Counted from the stretch's first letter, positions 1 to 10,553 are shown. The stretch: 64,000 nt of DNA from Chitinimonas taiwanensis DSM 18899 (GCF_900119825.1 NZ_FPKR01000014.1:78044-142043); one strand, 5' to 3'. Numbers and translations are program-made. Notes: generated by a model not told the origin, from the letters alone.

Positions 1-110
1 AGCTGGCGCACCGACAGCACCCCCGCCAGCTGGCTGACGGTGGCTGCATCATTGGCCAGGCCAGGCAGCGCCAAGCCGGCGCAAAACAGCAATACAGCAA
101 AGCGAAGCAT
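1..110 (-). CDS. Start of an exported protein, possibly FecR-domain (partial)
   Basis: Only the first 36 or so codons are in the window; the gene continues past the left edge. The reading begins MLRFAVLLFCAGLALPGLAN, a clear Sec signal peptide with a likely cleavage after GLA. The mature part begins NDAATVSQLAGVLSVRQ, which resembles the opening strand of FecR-type domains (an A-G-x-x-x-V-R pattern). The ATG lies 5 bases after the stop codon of the upstream adhesin gene, so translation is probably coupled. FecR-domain proteins are often found next to two-partner secretion genes, which fits. The family call is inference from a very short stretch; the signal peptide and start are directly visible. 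Confidence 0.45.
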   Translation of the reverse strand, partial: MLRFAVLLFCAGLALPGLANDAATVSQLAGVLSVRQ

Positions 111-115
111 GGGTT

Positions 116-3100
116 TCAGCACTTGCGGGCCTTCTTGGGTTGGTCTTTGTCCTGGCCTTGCTGCTCGACCGCATTCATCAGCTGCTCAACCTGATCCTGC
201 ACGGAAGGCTGGGTATTGCCCAAGGCAGTCAGGATGCTGACCGCCTGCACTGACTCATTGCCGATCTGCTCGCTCTCGTCCACCGGCGTGGTACCCGGAT
301 AGGGTGCGCCACTGGCGTCGCGTACATCCAGCACGCCCGAACCACTGCTCAGTGTCAGCTTGTCGGCCGGCACATTGGCGCGCAGCAGAATGCCGCTCCC
401 GGCCTTGGCATTCAGGGCACCCGCACGCACATTCATGCCGCCCGGCTGGGCCGAACTGATGCTGCCCTGGCTGGCGAGCAGATCGACCGCGCCCGTGCCG
501 GCATCCAGCAAAGCCAGGGTCAGATTGCCCAAGGCGCTGTAGCGAATCGCACCGCCATTCGATTGCGAACTGGCCGCCGCACTCATCAGCAGATCCCCCC
601 CGGCTGCATTCAGCAGCAGGCTGCCACCCTGGGTGCTGATGCCTGCATTCTGCTGGATGCCGCCGGCCGACTGGATTTCGCAATTGCCGAGCACATTCAG
701 CGTGCCATTCAGGGTTATCTCGTCGTTCGCACCACTGCTCACTGTTTGCAGCAGTAGGTCGCCACCGACCTCCAGGCCGGCACTGCCGATCTGCAAGGGG
801 CTGTGGGTCAACAGGGTCAGCTTGCCACCCGATTTGACCAGGCCGGTGGTGCTCAGGCCACCAAAACTTTCCACGCGCAGATCCTGCCCAGCCTGTGCGC
901 CGCTTAGCGTGAGCGCCTGATGATTGACGAGGTCAATATTCGCCCCGGCTTTCAGGTCCAGGCTCGCGACCTGGCTGCTCAAACTGATATCGCCACCCGC
1001 CTGCAGACTGGCCGTATCTGCCACCAGCTGCTTGGCCTGTCCGGCTAAACCTTGGATGCTACCCAGCGCGGTCAGTTTGACCTGCTTGGCGTTCAGGCTC
1101 AGCAGACCGATATCCGCCCCACTCTGCAGTACGACATTGCTGGCGCTGCTGATCGTGGCGCTATAACTGCCGCTGCCACTGAAATCGGTCAGGCTACCGC
1201 TATTGTTGACCTGCAAGCTGGCCAGGCGCTGACTGCCATCCGCATACAGCTCGCCCGCCGCCTGCAGATCGGCCGACAGCGTATCCAGCTGCAGGCGCTG
1301 CGCCGCGCTACCCAGGCGCTGCGCGCTCAGCTGCACGCTGCCCGCGCTGAAGCTGCCATCCAGGGCCACATCGCTGCTGGCCTTGATCGCGCCGCTGCCT
1401 GCATTGGCCGCTACCTGGCTGGCTCCCTGGGCCTGCCAGTTGATATCGCCACCCTGGCTGCTCAGCTTGGCCGTGGCTGCCGTGCCGCTCAGCTGGATGT
1501 CGGCACCGGCCAGGCTACTGGCGGCATCGAGGGACGCGGTGTTGATCTGCAGCGCATTCGCGCCGCCAATCAGGCCGGCGGCGCGCAGGGTGATCTGGCT
1601 GCCCGTCAGCCGGCCGCCTTGGGCGTTGATCGCGCCCAGGCTGTCCAGCATCAGGCTGCCGCTGCTGTTCAGGTCGGTGTTGAGGTTCAGCTGGCCGGCC
1701 TTCAGTTCGAACTGCCCGGCTTGCCAGGCCGTGCCGCCCTGGCCGCTCAGGCTGCCTTGCAGGGCATGCAGCTGAGCCAGGCCGCTGACGCTGAGGCTTT
1801 GCAGCTGCAGGTCGCCGCTTTGCGCCTGCACGGTCAGATTACGGCCCTGGCCGCCGACGCTGGCGCTGACCTGGCTGCCCGTGCTGCTGTTCAGGCTGAT
1901 GTCGCCGTCCTGGGTGCTCAGCTGAGCACTGCCGCCCTGGCTGTTCAGGGCGATGGCGGCATTGCTGCCCGTGGTGTGGGCGCTGAGCTGGCTGCTGTCG
2001 ACTGCCAGCGCATTGCCGGCGCCGATGCCTTGCACGGCCTCTAGGCGGATATTGCTGGCCTTGAGTAGGCCGCCGCTGCTGCTGATGGCGCCACCGGCAG
2101 TGAGGCCCAGCAGGCCGCTGCCGGCATTCACGGTGCCGCTATAGCTGAGCGCGCCACCCGCCTTGAGTTGGGCACCCACGCTGTCCAGGCTGCCCAGGCT
2201 CAGTGCACCGCTGCTATCCAGCTGGACGCTGCCGCTGCCGGCTTGCACGCTGGTCAGGCTGAGGTCGCCAGCCAGGGTCTGCACCTGAATCGCGCCGCCC
2301 TGGCTTTGCAACAAATCGAGCTGGGTGTTGCCACTTTGCGCAATCAGGCTGATAGCGCCGCCTTGGCTGCTCAGCTTGGCGTTACCACCCTGGGTTTGCA
2401 GATAGATGGCCTTGCCGCTGCCGCTCACGCTGGCTTCCAGCTGGCTGGCATCAACCGCCAGGGCCTGGTTGAGCGCACCGATGCCGTTCGTGGCTTGTAA
2501 CAGGATGTCGGCTGCCTTGGCAGATTGGCCGGCTGTACCATTGATGCGCGTGGCCGAGACGCTGAGTGTGCCCTGGCTTGCATCCAGACCACCCAGCTGC
2601 AGGGTGCCGTTCGACTGCAAGCGCATGTCCGCGCTCGAACTGGCCGCCAGCTGACTGCCATCTGCGGCCAGCACATCCAGATCGCCACCGGTGGCACTCA
2701 GCTGTAGTTGCGCGCCGTTCTTCTGGCTGTCCAGATAAAGATCAACCGCTGTCGCATTCACACTCGCGCCCAGCACGCGCAGACGCCCATCGGCCTGGGT
2801 GGCATCGCCGAGCCGACCCGAGGTCAATAGGCTGATCGTGCCGCCGCCGGCATCGATTAGGCCGCCCAGGCTAGCTGCCGCAGCATTGCCATCGATCGAC
2901 ACATTACCGCCCTGGCTCTGTACCGTGAGCTGGGCATCGCCCATGGCCAGCAGATCGATCAGCCCACCCTGGCTGTTCAGGTTGAGGTTGCCGCCAGTGC
3001 TTTCCAGGTACAGCGCCCCATTGCCGGTGCTGCTGACCGTCTGCGTGGCGCCACTGAGCGCGACCCGGGCCGCTGGCGCGCCGATAGACTGTGCGCTCAG

Positions 3101-6100
3101 TTGCAAGGGGCCGTTCAAGGCCTGCAGCAACGCATTGCTATTGATGGCACCAGTGCTGCTGAGATTCAGCGCGCCGGCACTGAAGGCATTCGCACGCAGC
3201 AAGGACAGGTTGCCACCGACATCCAGGCGCAGATTGCTGGCCGTGCCGAGCTGGCTTTGATCATCGAGCAGCACATTGCCGCCCAGCACCAGGTCCAGAT
3301 CACCATCGCTGCGCAGGATATGCGCGCTCGCGCCGCCCAGCTCGCTGACATAGCTGCTGCCAGTGCTGGTACGGACCTCGAACTTCCCGCTGGCATCCGT
3401 CACCAGACGCTGGGCTGCGCTGCCGATGCTGCCTGCGCTCAACAGCAGGTCGCCGCCCTTGATACTGACACCCGCAGCAACAGCCAGCAGATTACCGTCA
3501 GTACTGAGCGAGACCGCCCCACTACCCGCCTGAATCTGTTGCAGCGTCAGCTCAGCCCCATTCAGGGCCGTAACCGAAATCTGGCTATTCGCGGTTTGCA
3601 GATCCAACACGGCCGGGGTGTCGGTTTCCAGATCAATCGCCCCTTGCCCATCCTGGCTGCTGCGGGCTTTGATTGTCTGGGCGCTCACACGCAAGCCACT
3701 ATCGGCACCGAAGATGCCTTGCGCGGCATTCAGTACCAGTTCGCCTGTCGCGGTGACAGTACCGGCACCTTGGATGCTGGCGCTGTCCGACTTCAGCGTC
3801 AGTTGGTCGGCACTCAGATTGGCGTCCAGCTGAATGCCGCCGCCGGCCTGTAGGTTCAAATTTCCGGCGTGGTTGTAATCCGCACTGACCGTCAGGCTTG
3901 CATCAGCGCCGGTCGCTTTCAACTCCAGCAGATCCGTGTTGATGCTTCCAAGCTCATCTATCGACAAGCCCAGTACGCCCTCACCATCCACACCGCCCAG
4001 ATCAATGCGGGTGCCCGCGCTACGCGTTTGCAAGCTGAATTTGGGTGCCTGTAGTGGTGCTGTACTCCCCTCAACCATCGCGGCCATCATCGCAAAAGCT
4101 GGCGGAGTGCTATTCAGATCCAAGGCATCCGTCGTGATGGCAAGCTGATTACCGGCAGTTAGAGAGGTAATGCCCTCGCCAGTCATCAGGCTCAAGGTGG
4201 CCGCATCGATCGCAAGGGTATCGAGGGCGTTGATACTGAGATTACTGACGACCAGGCCACCATTGGACTTCAGGCTGATATTTTTGCCCGCCATGCTGCT
4301 GTAACTTGTTAGCAACAGCTCGCCGCCCAGGGCGTGCAGGCTCAAATCAGCCGTGCCAGTATTAATGGGGCCGGCATTCTCCAGAGTCATGCCGTCTGCG
4401 CTTTGCAGGAACAGTGTCTGATCATTGCCCAGATTCAGGCTGGACACAGTCAGGTAATCACTGCTGACAATATGCGCGCCGGCCACGCTGGCGCCGCTGC
4501 CACCCAGATACAGCGAGATGGCTTCACCACCACTGCGCTTGGCCAGCTGCAACGCTTCATCCGGCGCGGCCGTACCGATCGCACCGCCATAGCCGTTCCC
4601 CGCCACATCGCGCTGCAAATTGATCAGATCGCTACGTAGCACGGCGTTGGCACCGCTGCCCGTCAGGGTGCTAGTCGTGGAATACAGATAGATGCCACTA
4701 CCAGAATTACCGGTCTCGATACCCGCATTGTCCAGGTGGATCTTGCCGCTATTGCCTAGCACCACATCGCCATACTCGTGCCGCATACCGGAGCCGCCGA
4801 TCAGCAGGTCCGCGCCATTGCGCACATCCAGCGCCGCACTCGAGCAACTTCCGGTTGCGCACAGTAGCTGTGCCGATAACTGGCCGATCTGGTTATCGCT
4901 GCTCAGCAATGTGACCTCGCCACCGCTGCCGGTGGCATTGTTGATGCTCAGATCCAGCTGCTTGACCTGAATCCGCCCCAGCGCCGCCGAGGTGTTCTGG
5001 CTGATGCTGCCGTTGTTCACCTGTAGTGCCGCCCGGCCATCCCAGCTGATACCGCTGCCATCGATGCGTAGATTGCTGTCCTGGACCCGCACATTCAGCT
5101 GCTTGTCGGTTGCATCGGCCAAGGTTGCCTGCAGCGCTACGGCGCTACTGCCCGCGCGCACATTCAGCAAGTTCACATCACCAGCGGTATTGATGGTCAG
5201 CGTATCCGCCACCAGGCTTGCTTCGCTGGACTGGCTGATCCCCAGCGCGCCAGCATTGAAGCGTACCGTGCCGGAACCTGCGCTCAGTGCGCCCCCAGCC
5301 TGGGTGATGCCCTTGCCGGACAGATCGATCAGGCCGAAGGTCGTGACATCGTGATTGAGGTTCAGCGTACCCACGCAGCCATAGGCCGCACACAGGGCCG
5401 AATCATTGGCAAATAGATTGAGGGTATTGCCGTTGCTGCTGAACAGCGCGTTCTGGACGATGTCATTCCCGGCCCGGATCTGCAGCATGCCGCCTGCGCC
5501 GAAATCCGCCTCGTTTTGGACATTGTGCCCAGCACTGATCTGCAGATCGCCAATGGCGCTGATCGCGCCAAGGGACAGTACATCACGGCCCGCGTTCAGG
5601 TTGATGCTGCCGCCGGTGCTGCTCAGCGTGGTGCCGGTCTGCAGGCTGATATCGCGGTCAGCCTGCACGCTGATGTTGTAGAAGGTTGAGGCAACGCCGG
5701 CCGAAGCATCAAAGATGACATCCTGTGTCGCCGCCAGTGTCACATCGGCCGAGGCGCCGAACAGCGCAGCGACATTCGTGCTGTCGATAATGAAATCGGT
5801 CGGATCAAGCAGGAGCTTGCCGATCTGCCCCTTGGGGGCACTCAGATCGACCGCAGTCTGGAACTGCAGATGGCGCTTGCCGGACACTTCGGCAAAGCCG
5901 CCATTGCCGCCCAGTACACCACCGCGCGCGCTGATCTGGCCATGGGCCGCAGTATCCTGATCGGCCCAGACGATGATCTTGCCGCCGTCGCCCTGCTGGC
6001 CAGCACTGGCATCGAGGCGCGCCTGACTGCCCAGCTCAGTGAACTGGGCGTTGCGGATAGCGGCATTCTTACCCTGGTAATCGCCACCGATCAGGATGGT

Positions 6101-7084
6101 GCCGCCGCCCGTGGCGCCACTAGCATCAAGCTGCCCATCCACCTTGACCTGCTCGCCCAGCACGGTGATCTGGCCACCCTTGCCGGTCTGATGCGCAACG
6201 TCGATCTGGCCGAGCACGTCGGCGCGCCGCCCGGCATCCACCACAACGCTGCCACCACCCTGGGCCTCGGTCTGGCTGGCGCCGGCCAGCTGTACGTCAC
6301 GGCTGGCCTTGAACAAGATACGCCCGCCCTCGCCCAGCTCGGTGCGGTTGGCACTGACCAGGCCCTGCTGCTGGATCGCGGTCGCGAAAATCCCGATCCG
6401 CCCCTGGCTGGCAATCAGCTGGCCGACATTGAGCACCTCGCCGGCCGGCGCGGCGATCTTGACCCGCAAGCTGGTATCCACCCCGTCCACCAGTTCCACG
6501 CTCTGGCCGGCAGCCAGCAAGACCTCGCCCTGCGGCGAGACGATCACACCATGGTTGTGCACATTCGGGGCGATCAGGTAGACGAAGCCGCCACTCGGGG
6601 TGCTGATGCTGGCCGCATTGCTGACCGAGGCGGTGGTAGTACCGCTCAGACGCAGCTTGCCGGCCTGGAAATCCGCATCGCTGATATTCAGCGTGGAGGC
6701 CAACAGGCCCGCCACGTCCACCTGGGCGCCCTGGCCGAACACCACCCCGTTCGGGTTGATCAGGAAGACCTGGCCGTTCGACTGCAGCTGGCCAAGAATC
6801 TGCGAAGGGTCCTGCCCGACGACCCGGTTCAGCACCGCGCTTTGCGCGCTTTGCTGCACGAAACGGGTCAGCTCGTGCGGCTGGATGGAGAAGGACTGCC
6901 AGTTGATGATGGTGCCCGGCGTATTGCTGATCACCAGGCTATTGCCCTGCTGCTGTAGCTGGGCACTGCCCGCCACCACCTCGGCGCCAGCCGGATTAGC
7001 CTGTGCCAGCGGCGCATAGCAGGCCAGCGTGGCAGCAAACATGGTATTCAGGGCAAAGCGCGGTGGCTTTCGACGGGTATGCAT
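116..7084 (-). CDS. Filamentous haemagglutinin-like TpsA exoprotein
   Basis: A 2,322-residue secreted adhesin of the two-partner secretion type. After the signal peptide (MHTRRKPPRFALNTMFAATL, processing near ANP) comes the haemagglutination/TPS domain at about residues 30-290, with the hallmarks VISNTPGTIINWQSFSI, NPNGVVFGQGAQVDV and GFVYLIAPN. The rest is a long run of degenerate beta-helix repeats rich in Gly, Ser, Asn, Gln and Leu, many built on an LSSQGG-type phrase. The C-terminus is a short basic tail ending in Cys, without an obvious CdiA-type toxin domain. An in-frame start 23 codons further upstream was rejected because AAGGAG sits 7 bases before this ATG and the signal peptide follows directly. 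Its TpsB partner is immediately upstream. Probable role: adhesion or biofilm; the ligand is unknown. Confidence 0.9.
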   Translation of the reverse strand: MHTRRKPPRFALNTMFAATLACYAPLAQANPAGAEVVAGSAQLQQQGNSLVISNTPGTIINWQSFSIQPHELTRFVQQSAQSAVLNRVVGQDPSQILGQLQSNGQVFLINPNGVVFGQGAQVDVAGLLASTLNISDADFQAGKLRLSGTTTASVSNAASISTPSGGFVYLIAPNVHNHGVIVSPQGEVLLAAGQSVELVDGVDTSLRVKIAAPAGEVLNVGQLIASQGRIGIFATAIQQQGLVSANRTELGEGGRILFKASRDVQLAGASQTEAQGGGSVVVDAGRRADVLGQIDVAHQTGKGGQITVLGEQVKVDGQLDASGATGGGTILIGGDYQGKNAAIRNAQFTELGSQARLDASAGQQGDGGKIIVWADQDTAAHGQISARGGVLGGNGGFAEVSGKRHLQFQTAVDLSAPKGQIGKLLLDPTDFIIDSTNVAALFGASADVTLAATQDVIFDASAGVASTFYNISVQADRDISLQTGTTLSSTGGSINLNAGRDVLSLGAISAIGDLQISAGHNVQNEADFGAGGMLQIRAGNDIVQNALFSSNGNTLNLFANDSALCAAYGCVGTLNLNHDVTTFGLIDLSGKGITQAGGALSAGSGTVRFNAGALGISQSSEASLVADTLTINTAGDVNLLNVRAGSSAVALQATLADATDKQLNVRVQDSNLRIDGSGISWDGRAALQVNNGSISQNTSAALGRIQVKQLDLSINNATGSGGEVTLLSSDNQIGQLSAQLLCATGSCSSAALDVRNGADLLIGGSGMRHEYGDVVLGNSGKIHLDNAGIETGNSGSGIYLYSTTSTLTGSGANAVLRSDLINLQRDVAGNGYGGAIGTAAPDEALQLAKRSGGEAISLYLGGSGASVAGAHIVSSDYLTVSSLNLGNDQTLFLQSADGMTLENAGPINTGTADLSLHALGGELLLTSYSSMAGKNISLKSNGGLVVSNLSINALDTLAIDAATLSLMTGEGITSLTAGNQLAITTDALDLNSTPPAFAMMAAMVEGSTAPLQAPKFSLQTRSAGTRIDLGGVDGEGVLGLSIDELGSINTDLLELKATGADASLTVSADYNHAGNLNLQAGGGIQLDANLSADQLTLKSDSASIQGAGTVTATGELVLNAAQGIFGADSGLRVSAQTIKARSSQDGQGAIDLETDTPAVLDLQTANSQISVTALNGAELTLQQIQAGSGAVSLSTDGNLLAVAAGVSIKGGDLLLSAGSIGSAAQRLVTDASGKFEVRTSTGSSYVSELGGASAHILRSDGDLDLVLGGNVLLDDQSQLGTASNLRLDVGGNLSLLRANAFSAGALNLSSTGAINSNALLQALNGPLQLSAQSIGAPAARVALSGATQTVSSTGNGALYLESTGGNLNLNSQGGLIDLLAMGDAQLTVQSQGGNVSIDGNAAAASLGGLIDAGGGTISLLTSGRLGDATQADGRLRVLGASVNATAVDLYLDSQKNGAQLQLSATGGDLDVLAADGSQLAASSSADMRLQSNGTLQLGGLDASQGTLSVSATRINGTAGQSAKAADILLQATNGIGALNQALAVDASQLEASVSGSGKAIYLQTQGGNAKLSSQGGAISLIAQSGNTQLDLLQSQGGAIQVQTLAGDLSLTSVQAGSGSVQLDSSGALSLGSLDSVGAQLKAGGALSYSGTVNAGSGLLGLTAGGAISSSGGLLKASNIRLEAVQGIGAGNALAVDSSQLSAHTTGSNAAIALNSQGGSAQLSTQDGDISLNSSTGSQVSASVGGQGRNLTVQAQSGDLQLQSLSVSGLAQLHALQGSLSGQGGTAWQAGQFELKAGQLNLNTDLNSSGSLMLDSLGAINAQGGRLTGSQITLRAAGLIGGANALQINTASLDAASSLAGADIQLSGTAATAKLSSQGGDINWQAQGASQVAANAGSGAIKASSDVALDGSFSAGSVQLSAQRLGSAAQRLQLDTLSADLQAAGELYADGSQRLASLQVNNSGSLTDFSGSGSYSATISSASNVVLQSGADIGLLSLNAKQVKLTALGSIQGLAGQAKQLVADTASLQAGGDISLSSQVASLDLKAGANIDLVNHQALTLSGAQAGQDLRVESFGGLSTTGLVKSGGKLTLLTHSPLQIGSAGLEVGGDLLLQTVSSGANDEITLNGTLNVLGNCEIQSAGGIQQNAGISTQGGSLLLNAAGGDLLMSAAASSQSNGGAIRYSALGNLTLALLDAGTGAVDLLASQGSISSAQPGGMNVRAGALNAKAGSGILLRANVPADKLTLSSGSGVLDVRDASGAPYPGTTPVDESEQIGNESVQAVSILTALGNTQPSVQDQVEQLMNAVEQQGQDKDQPKKARKC

Positions 7085-7180
7085 GTCCAAACTCCTTCCA
7101 TCCCTAGGGATGGCCGGGCCGCCCAAGCGGCCCAGATCATAGATATCAATCAATACTGACTTGCTTGCGCAGAGCCGAAC

Positions 7181-8746
7181 TCAATAGGACAACAGGGCCG
7201 AGGCATGCGCCTCGCTATCGCCCTTGCGCTGGCCGCCGCCCTCTTTCAAGGCGCGCGCCCAGTCCAGCTTGAACTGCGCGTACTTGCCCAGATTCAAGCG
7301 TAGCCCCAGGCCCGCGCTGGCCAGCTTGGCAGAACGCAACTCACCTGGCAGCGGCTGATTGCGGCTCAGGCGGCCCCAATCGGCAAAGCTCAGCAATTGC
7401 AGGCGGGTATCGGTCCAGTCCAGGCGCCGCGCTAGGTCCGGCGTGTACAGCTCCACGCTGGCATTCACGCCTTCATCATTGGCCAATACGCGTTCCTGAT
7501 AGCCACGCACGCTGCTGGCGCCGCCCAGGCCAAACCATTCGCCCGAGGGCAAGGCATCCGGGCTGAGCTGGCCATTCAAGCTGGTGCGCAGCAGCCATTC
7601 CTGCGGCAGGCCTAGGTAGCCGCTCGCGCCAAAGCGCAGCAGCTGGTAGTCGTCATTATCAATGGGCTGAGCCGGTGTGCCGGGCCGGCCGGATGCACGG
7701 GCCAGATCGTCGCCATGCGGCAGATTGCGCGCATAGCTGAGGTTCCAGTCATACGACCAGCCACTGCCCTGTGACTGGGCCTGATAAGCCAGGCTGAGCG
7801 GCTGGATGAAGTACTGCTGCTTGCCCTGGCGGAAGCCGAAGAAGGTAGTCTCGTTCTCGAAACGGCGCCAATCGATGCCCAGTACCAGCTTGTGCTGGTA
7901 TGCGCCACTGGCCTTGAGGCCCAGGTTGTAGCGCGCGCCCGCCACGGTGCCCTTGCCACTGACATTGAACAGGCCCTGCAGGGCGCCGGAACTGACATTC
8001 GAGTAACCGGCAAAGGCGCTCAGGCTGTCGCCCCAGCCATACAGGGGCAGCTTGTAGCCAAGGCCAAAGATCTTCACCTGCTCGCCTGATTCCGGGGCGG
8101 TGGTGAATTGCGCGGTCAGTACCTGATCACGGTCGAACAGATTCGCATGCTGGTAACCGAGCGAGAGGCGTGTACGGCCAGTTTCCTCGCTGCCGGTATT
8201 GTCGGCTGCCAGAAAGGCCCGCCACGGCTTTTCATCTTGCACGCGCACCAGCGCATCCACGCTTTGCGGCTGGGAGCCGGCTTGCAGTGCCACACTCAGG
8301 CGCCGCGATGGGCTTTCATTCGCCAAGCGCAGCGAGGCGCCCATGGCGCCGGTATTGGGAATCTGTCCACTCTGCAGGGCGGGCAATGCGCGGCGGATAT
8401 TCTCGGCGCCGAAGTAGAGATTGCCCTCGATGCGCACCTGATCGAGCTTGGGCTCAATGACCTGGAACACCACCTCGCCGTCGCGCAGCTCCTGCTCGGG
8501 CAGATAGACCTGCAAGCTGCCAAAGCCGGCGCGCCGGTACAGCGCCTCCAAGGTCTCCAGCGCGCGCTGCACATCGCCAAAATCGCGTTGCTCGCCGGCA
8601 TGGGCGCGCAGCGCCGCATCGATCTCGGCCTGAGGCAGCACGGTATTGCCCTGCACCAGGAACTGGCGGATGGTGAAACGCAGGGTGTCATCGGCCTGGG
8701 CAAGGCTGCCCAGGGCAAGCAGGATGGCAATGGCGTACGACTTCAT
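7181..8746 (-). CDS. ShlB/FhaC-type TpsB outer-membrane transporter
   Basis: A 521-residue outer-membrane pore that exports the adjacent TpsA protein. It has a signal peptide (MKSYAIAILLALGSLAQA), a POTRA domain at about residues 25-100 (starting FTIRQFLVQGNTVLPQAEID), a second POTRA-like part (FQVIEPKLDQVRIEGNLYF), and a C-terminal 16-strand type barrel. The conserved VRGY loop motif is present in SSVRGYQERV near residue 405, and the protein ends on the aromatic residue Tyr, as outer-membrane barrels do. Length matches the family (about 520-580). It is transcribed ahead of the tpsA gene with a gap of about 96 bases, so the two are probably one operon. Confidence 0.93.
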   Translation of the reverse strand: MKSYAIAILLALGSLAQADDTLRFTIRQFLVQGNTVLPQAEIDAALRAHAGEQRDFGDVQRALETLEALYRRAGFGSLQVYLPEQELRDGEVVFQVIEPKLDQVRIEGNLYFGAENIRRALPALQSGQIPNTGAMGASLRLANESPSRRLSVALQAGSQPQSVDALVRVQDEKPWRAFLAADNTGSEETGRTRLSLGYQHANLFDRDQVLTAQFTTAPESGEQVKIFGLGYKLPLYGWGDSLSAFAGYSNVSSGALQGLFNVSGKGTVAGARYNLGLKASGAYQHKLVLGIDWRRFENETTFFGFRQGKQQYFIQPLSLAYQAQSQGSGWSYDWNLSYARNLPHGDDLARASGRPGTPAQPIDNDDYQLLRFGASGYLGLPQEWLLRTSLNGQLSPDALPSGEWFGLGGASSVRGYQERVLANDEGVNASVELYTPDLARRLDWTDTRLQLLSFADWGRLSRNQPLPGELRSAKLASAGLGLRLNLGKYAQFKLDWARALKEGGGQRKGDSEAHASALLSY

Positions 8747-8858
8747 TCTGACCTCGGTCTGGCGTTAGGGCCGTACTTTAACGGTCAGCGTGCAGCGGGG
8801 GAAACCTCCGATTGGGGGAAATATTCTGTCGGCATGCCAGAAAAGGCCCCAACCAAGG

Positions 8859-9953
8859 CTAGAAGCCGCCCATGGACATCGATTGCAGCAAGGACATGCC
8901 CTGCTCAGACACATAGTGGCGGAAATTGAATTGTTTCAATTGACGCAACACCTGGTTGGGATCGAATTTACCCGAGGAGATCTGATCACGGATGCGTTTG
9001 AAACGTCCGCATTCGAGCAACAAGGCCTGGCGGCGCTTATTGACCAACTGCACATGGTGGCGCTCGATGATCACTGACAGTTGCAGCCAGAGCAGCAGGC
9101 CGGCGGCCGGCCACCACCATTCGGCAAACAGCGAGATCACGCAGGCCAGCACTAGCAGCAGATACCAGACCAGATCGGCATTGGGAAAGTCGGGCGCCCA
9201 GTTACCGAGCTTGGGCCAGTTCAGTTTGAGCTGGCTGATGATGCGCTCGCGGTCATTCGCATCGCGCTTGAGGCGCGCCCAGATCGCATCGAACTCCAAC
9301 GCCACATACCATTTATCGTACAGGCGCGATTCCAGCCATGCGGTCTGGCGGTAATTGCCGATGCGCGTGGCCAGCAGCTGCCGGTAGTCGTCGGACGCCA
9401 GCGGCGGCAGCAGCTCCCATTCCGGGTGGGCGAGCTGGCGGCGCACCATGAGCGGAAAACCCAGCACATCGATCAGCTCAGCCTTGCGCGCCTCGATGGC
9501 CGCGCGGTCGAGGCGGCCGTCCATACTGTCCAGATTGCTGTACTGCTCGATAAAACCATCGAGCTTTTCCAGCACCGGTGGCACCAACGGATTCTTGACC
9601 AGCTGGCGGCGCAGGTTCTCGGTTTCTTCCAAGATGGCCGGCACCAGAAACTGGGCCTCGGGTGGCCAGGGCATGCGCAGGAAGCTCTCCACCTTGAAGA
9701 ACACTTCCTCGTAATGCGAGGCAAACGCGCGCTTATAGTCTTCCTGCGCCTGCGCATCCTTGTCGCGCTCGCCTGTGGCCAGCGGTGGCGAAGGCGGCCG
9801 GCGTTGCAGGTCGAGGCGCAGATTATTGGCCATTTGGGCGAATTCCGGCGCCACGCCGATGCGGGCAAACATCGGCCCGAGTTCCTTATGGCGCTGACGT
9901 AGCTCGTCCAGCTCCTTCCAGATATCCCACTGCGGTTTTTTGTTCTCGGCCAT
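8859..9953 (-). CDS. Hypothetical membrane-anchored protein
   Basis: A 364-residue protein that I do not recognise. The N-terminal two thirds are hydrophilic, charged and predicted largely helical (opening WDIWKELDELRQRHKELG). One hydrophobic stretch at about residues 260-290 (VWYLLLVLACVISLFAEW then AAGLLLWLQLSVII) can make one or two membrane passes. It is followed by a basic cytoplasmic-type tail containing a SGKFDPNQVLRQLKQ segment. The start codon lies 9 bases after the stop of the upstream nitroreductase gene, so the two are probably cotranscribed. No catalytic motif or signal peptide is evident. The gene is well supported by length, base composition and operon spacing, but its function is unknown. 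Confidence 0.75.
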   Translation of the reverse strand: MAENKKPQWDIWKELDELRQRHKELGPMFARIGVAPEFAQMANNLRLDLQRRPPSPPLATGERDKDAQAQEDYKRAFASHYEEVFFKVESFLRMPWPPEAQFLVPAILEETENLRRQLVKNPLVPPVLEKLDGFIEQYSNLDSMDGRLDRAAIEARKAELIDVLGFPLMVRRQLAHPEWELLPPLASDDYRQLLATRIGNYRQTAWLESRLYDKWYVALEFDAIWARLKRDANDRERIISQLKLNWPKLGNWAPDFPNADLVWYLLLVLACVISLFAEWWWPAAGLLLWLQLSVIIERHHVQLVNKRRQALLLECGRFKRIRDQISSGKFDPNQVLRQLKQFNFRHYVSEQGMSLLQSMSMGGF

Positions 9954-9962
9954 GTGTACAGC

Positions 9963-10553
9963 TTACGCGATGCGGCAGGCGTCCTCGAAGGCCAGGCGCG
10001 GATTGCGCGCATGCAGCTGCTGGCCATCACCGTAACCGAGGTTGATCAGGAAGTTGGAGCGCACGCTGGTGCCGGCGAAGAAAGCCGCATCCACCTTGCT
10101 GTTGTCAAAACCCGACATCGGACCACAATCCAGGCCCAGTGCACGTGCAGCCAGCAGCAGATAAGCGCCCTGCAGGCTGCCATTGCGAAAGGCCGTGGTC
10201 TGGATCGCCGCATCATTGCCAGCGAACCAGCTGCGCGCATCGGTATGCGGAAAGAGCGTGCCCAGCTGCTCATAGAAGGCCAGGTCGTGCGCGACGATGA
10301 CGGTGACTGGCGCGGCCAGGGTCTTGGCCAGATTGCCTTCCGACAGCGCCGGCGCTAGCAGCTGCTTGGCGGCGATCGACTTCACGAACACGAAACGGGC
10401 CGGCGAGGCATTCGCGCTGGTCGGGCCCCATTTGAGTAGCTCGTACAGCGCCTGCAAGGTGCTGTCCTCGACCGGGCGGTCGCTGAAATGATTGTGGGTA
10501 CGGGCTTGGCGGAAAAGCTGATCGAGGCTGGCGTCGGAGAGTGGCGTGGACAT
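9963..10553 (-). CDS. RutE/HadB-type nitroreductase-family reductase
   Basis: A 196-residue FMN-dependent reductase, the same length as E. coli RutE (malonic semialdehyde reductase), with the same collinear motifs: [87 protein letters not shown] and LINLGYGD. RutE acts in pyrimidine-ring degradation, reducing malonic semialdehyde to 3-hydroxypropionate. No other rut gene is nearby, so the substrate here may be different. The start was placed at MSTPLSD to match the family length; an ATG nine bases further upstream is also possible. It is followed within 9 bases by the hypothetical membrane-protein gene. Confidence 0.9.
   Translation of the reverse strand: MSTPLSDASLDQLFRQARTHNHFSDRPVEDSTLQALYELLKWGPTSANASPARFVFVKSIAAKQLLAPALSEGNLAKTLAAPVTVIVAHDLAFYEQLGTLFPHTDARSWFAGNDAAIQTTAFRNGSLQGAYLLLAARALGLDCGPMSGFDNSKVDAAFFAGTSVRSNFLINLGYGDGQQLHARNPRLAFEDACRIA

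Noticed and set aside
5870..6958. Open frame of 362 codons on the plus strand inside the TpsA gene
   Set aside because: The repetitive Gly/Asn-rich adhesin produces long antisense frames; no start signal or domain is present.
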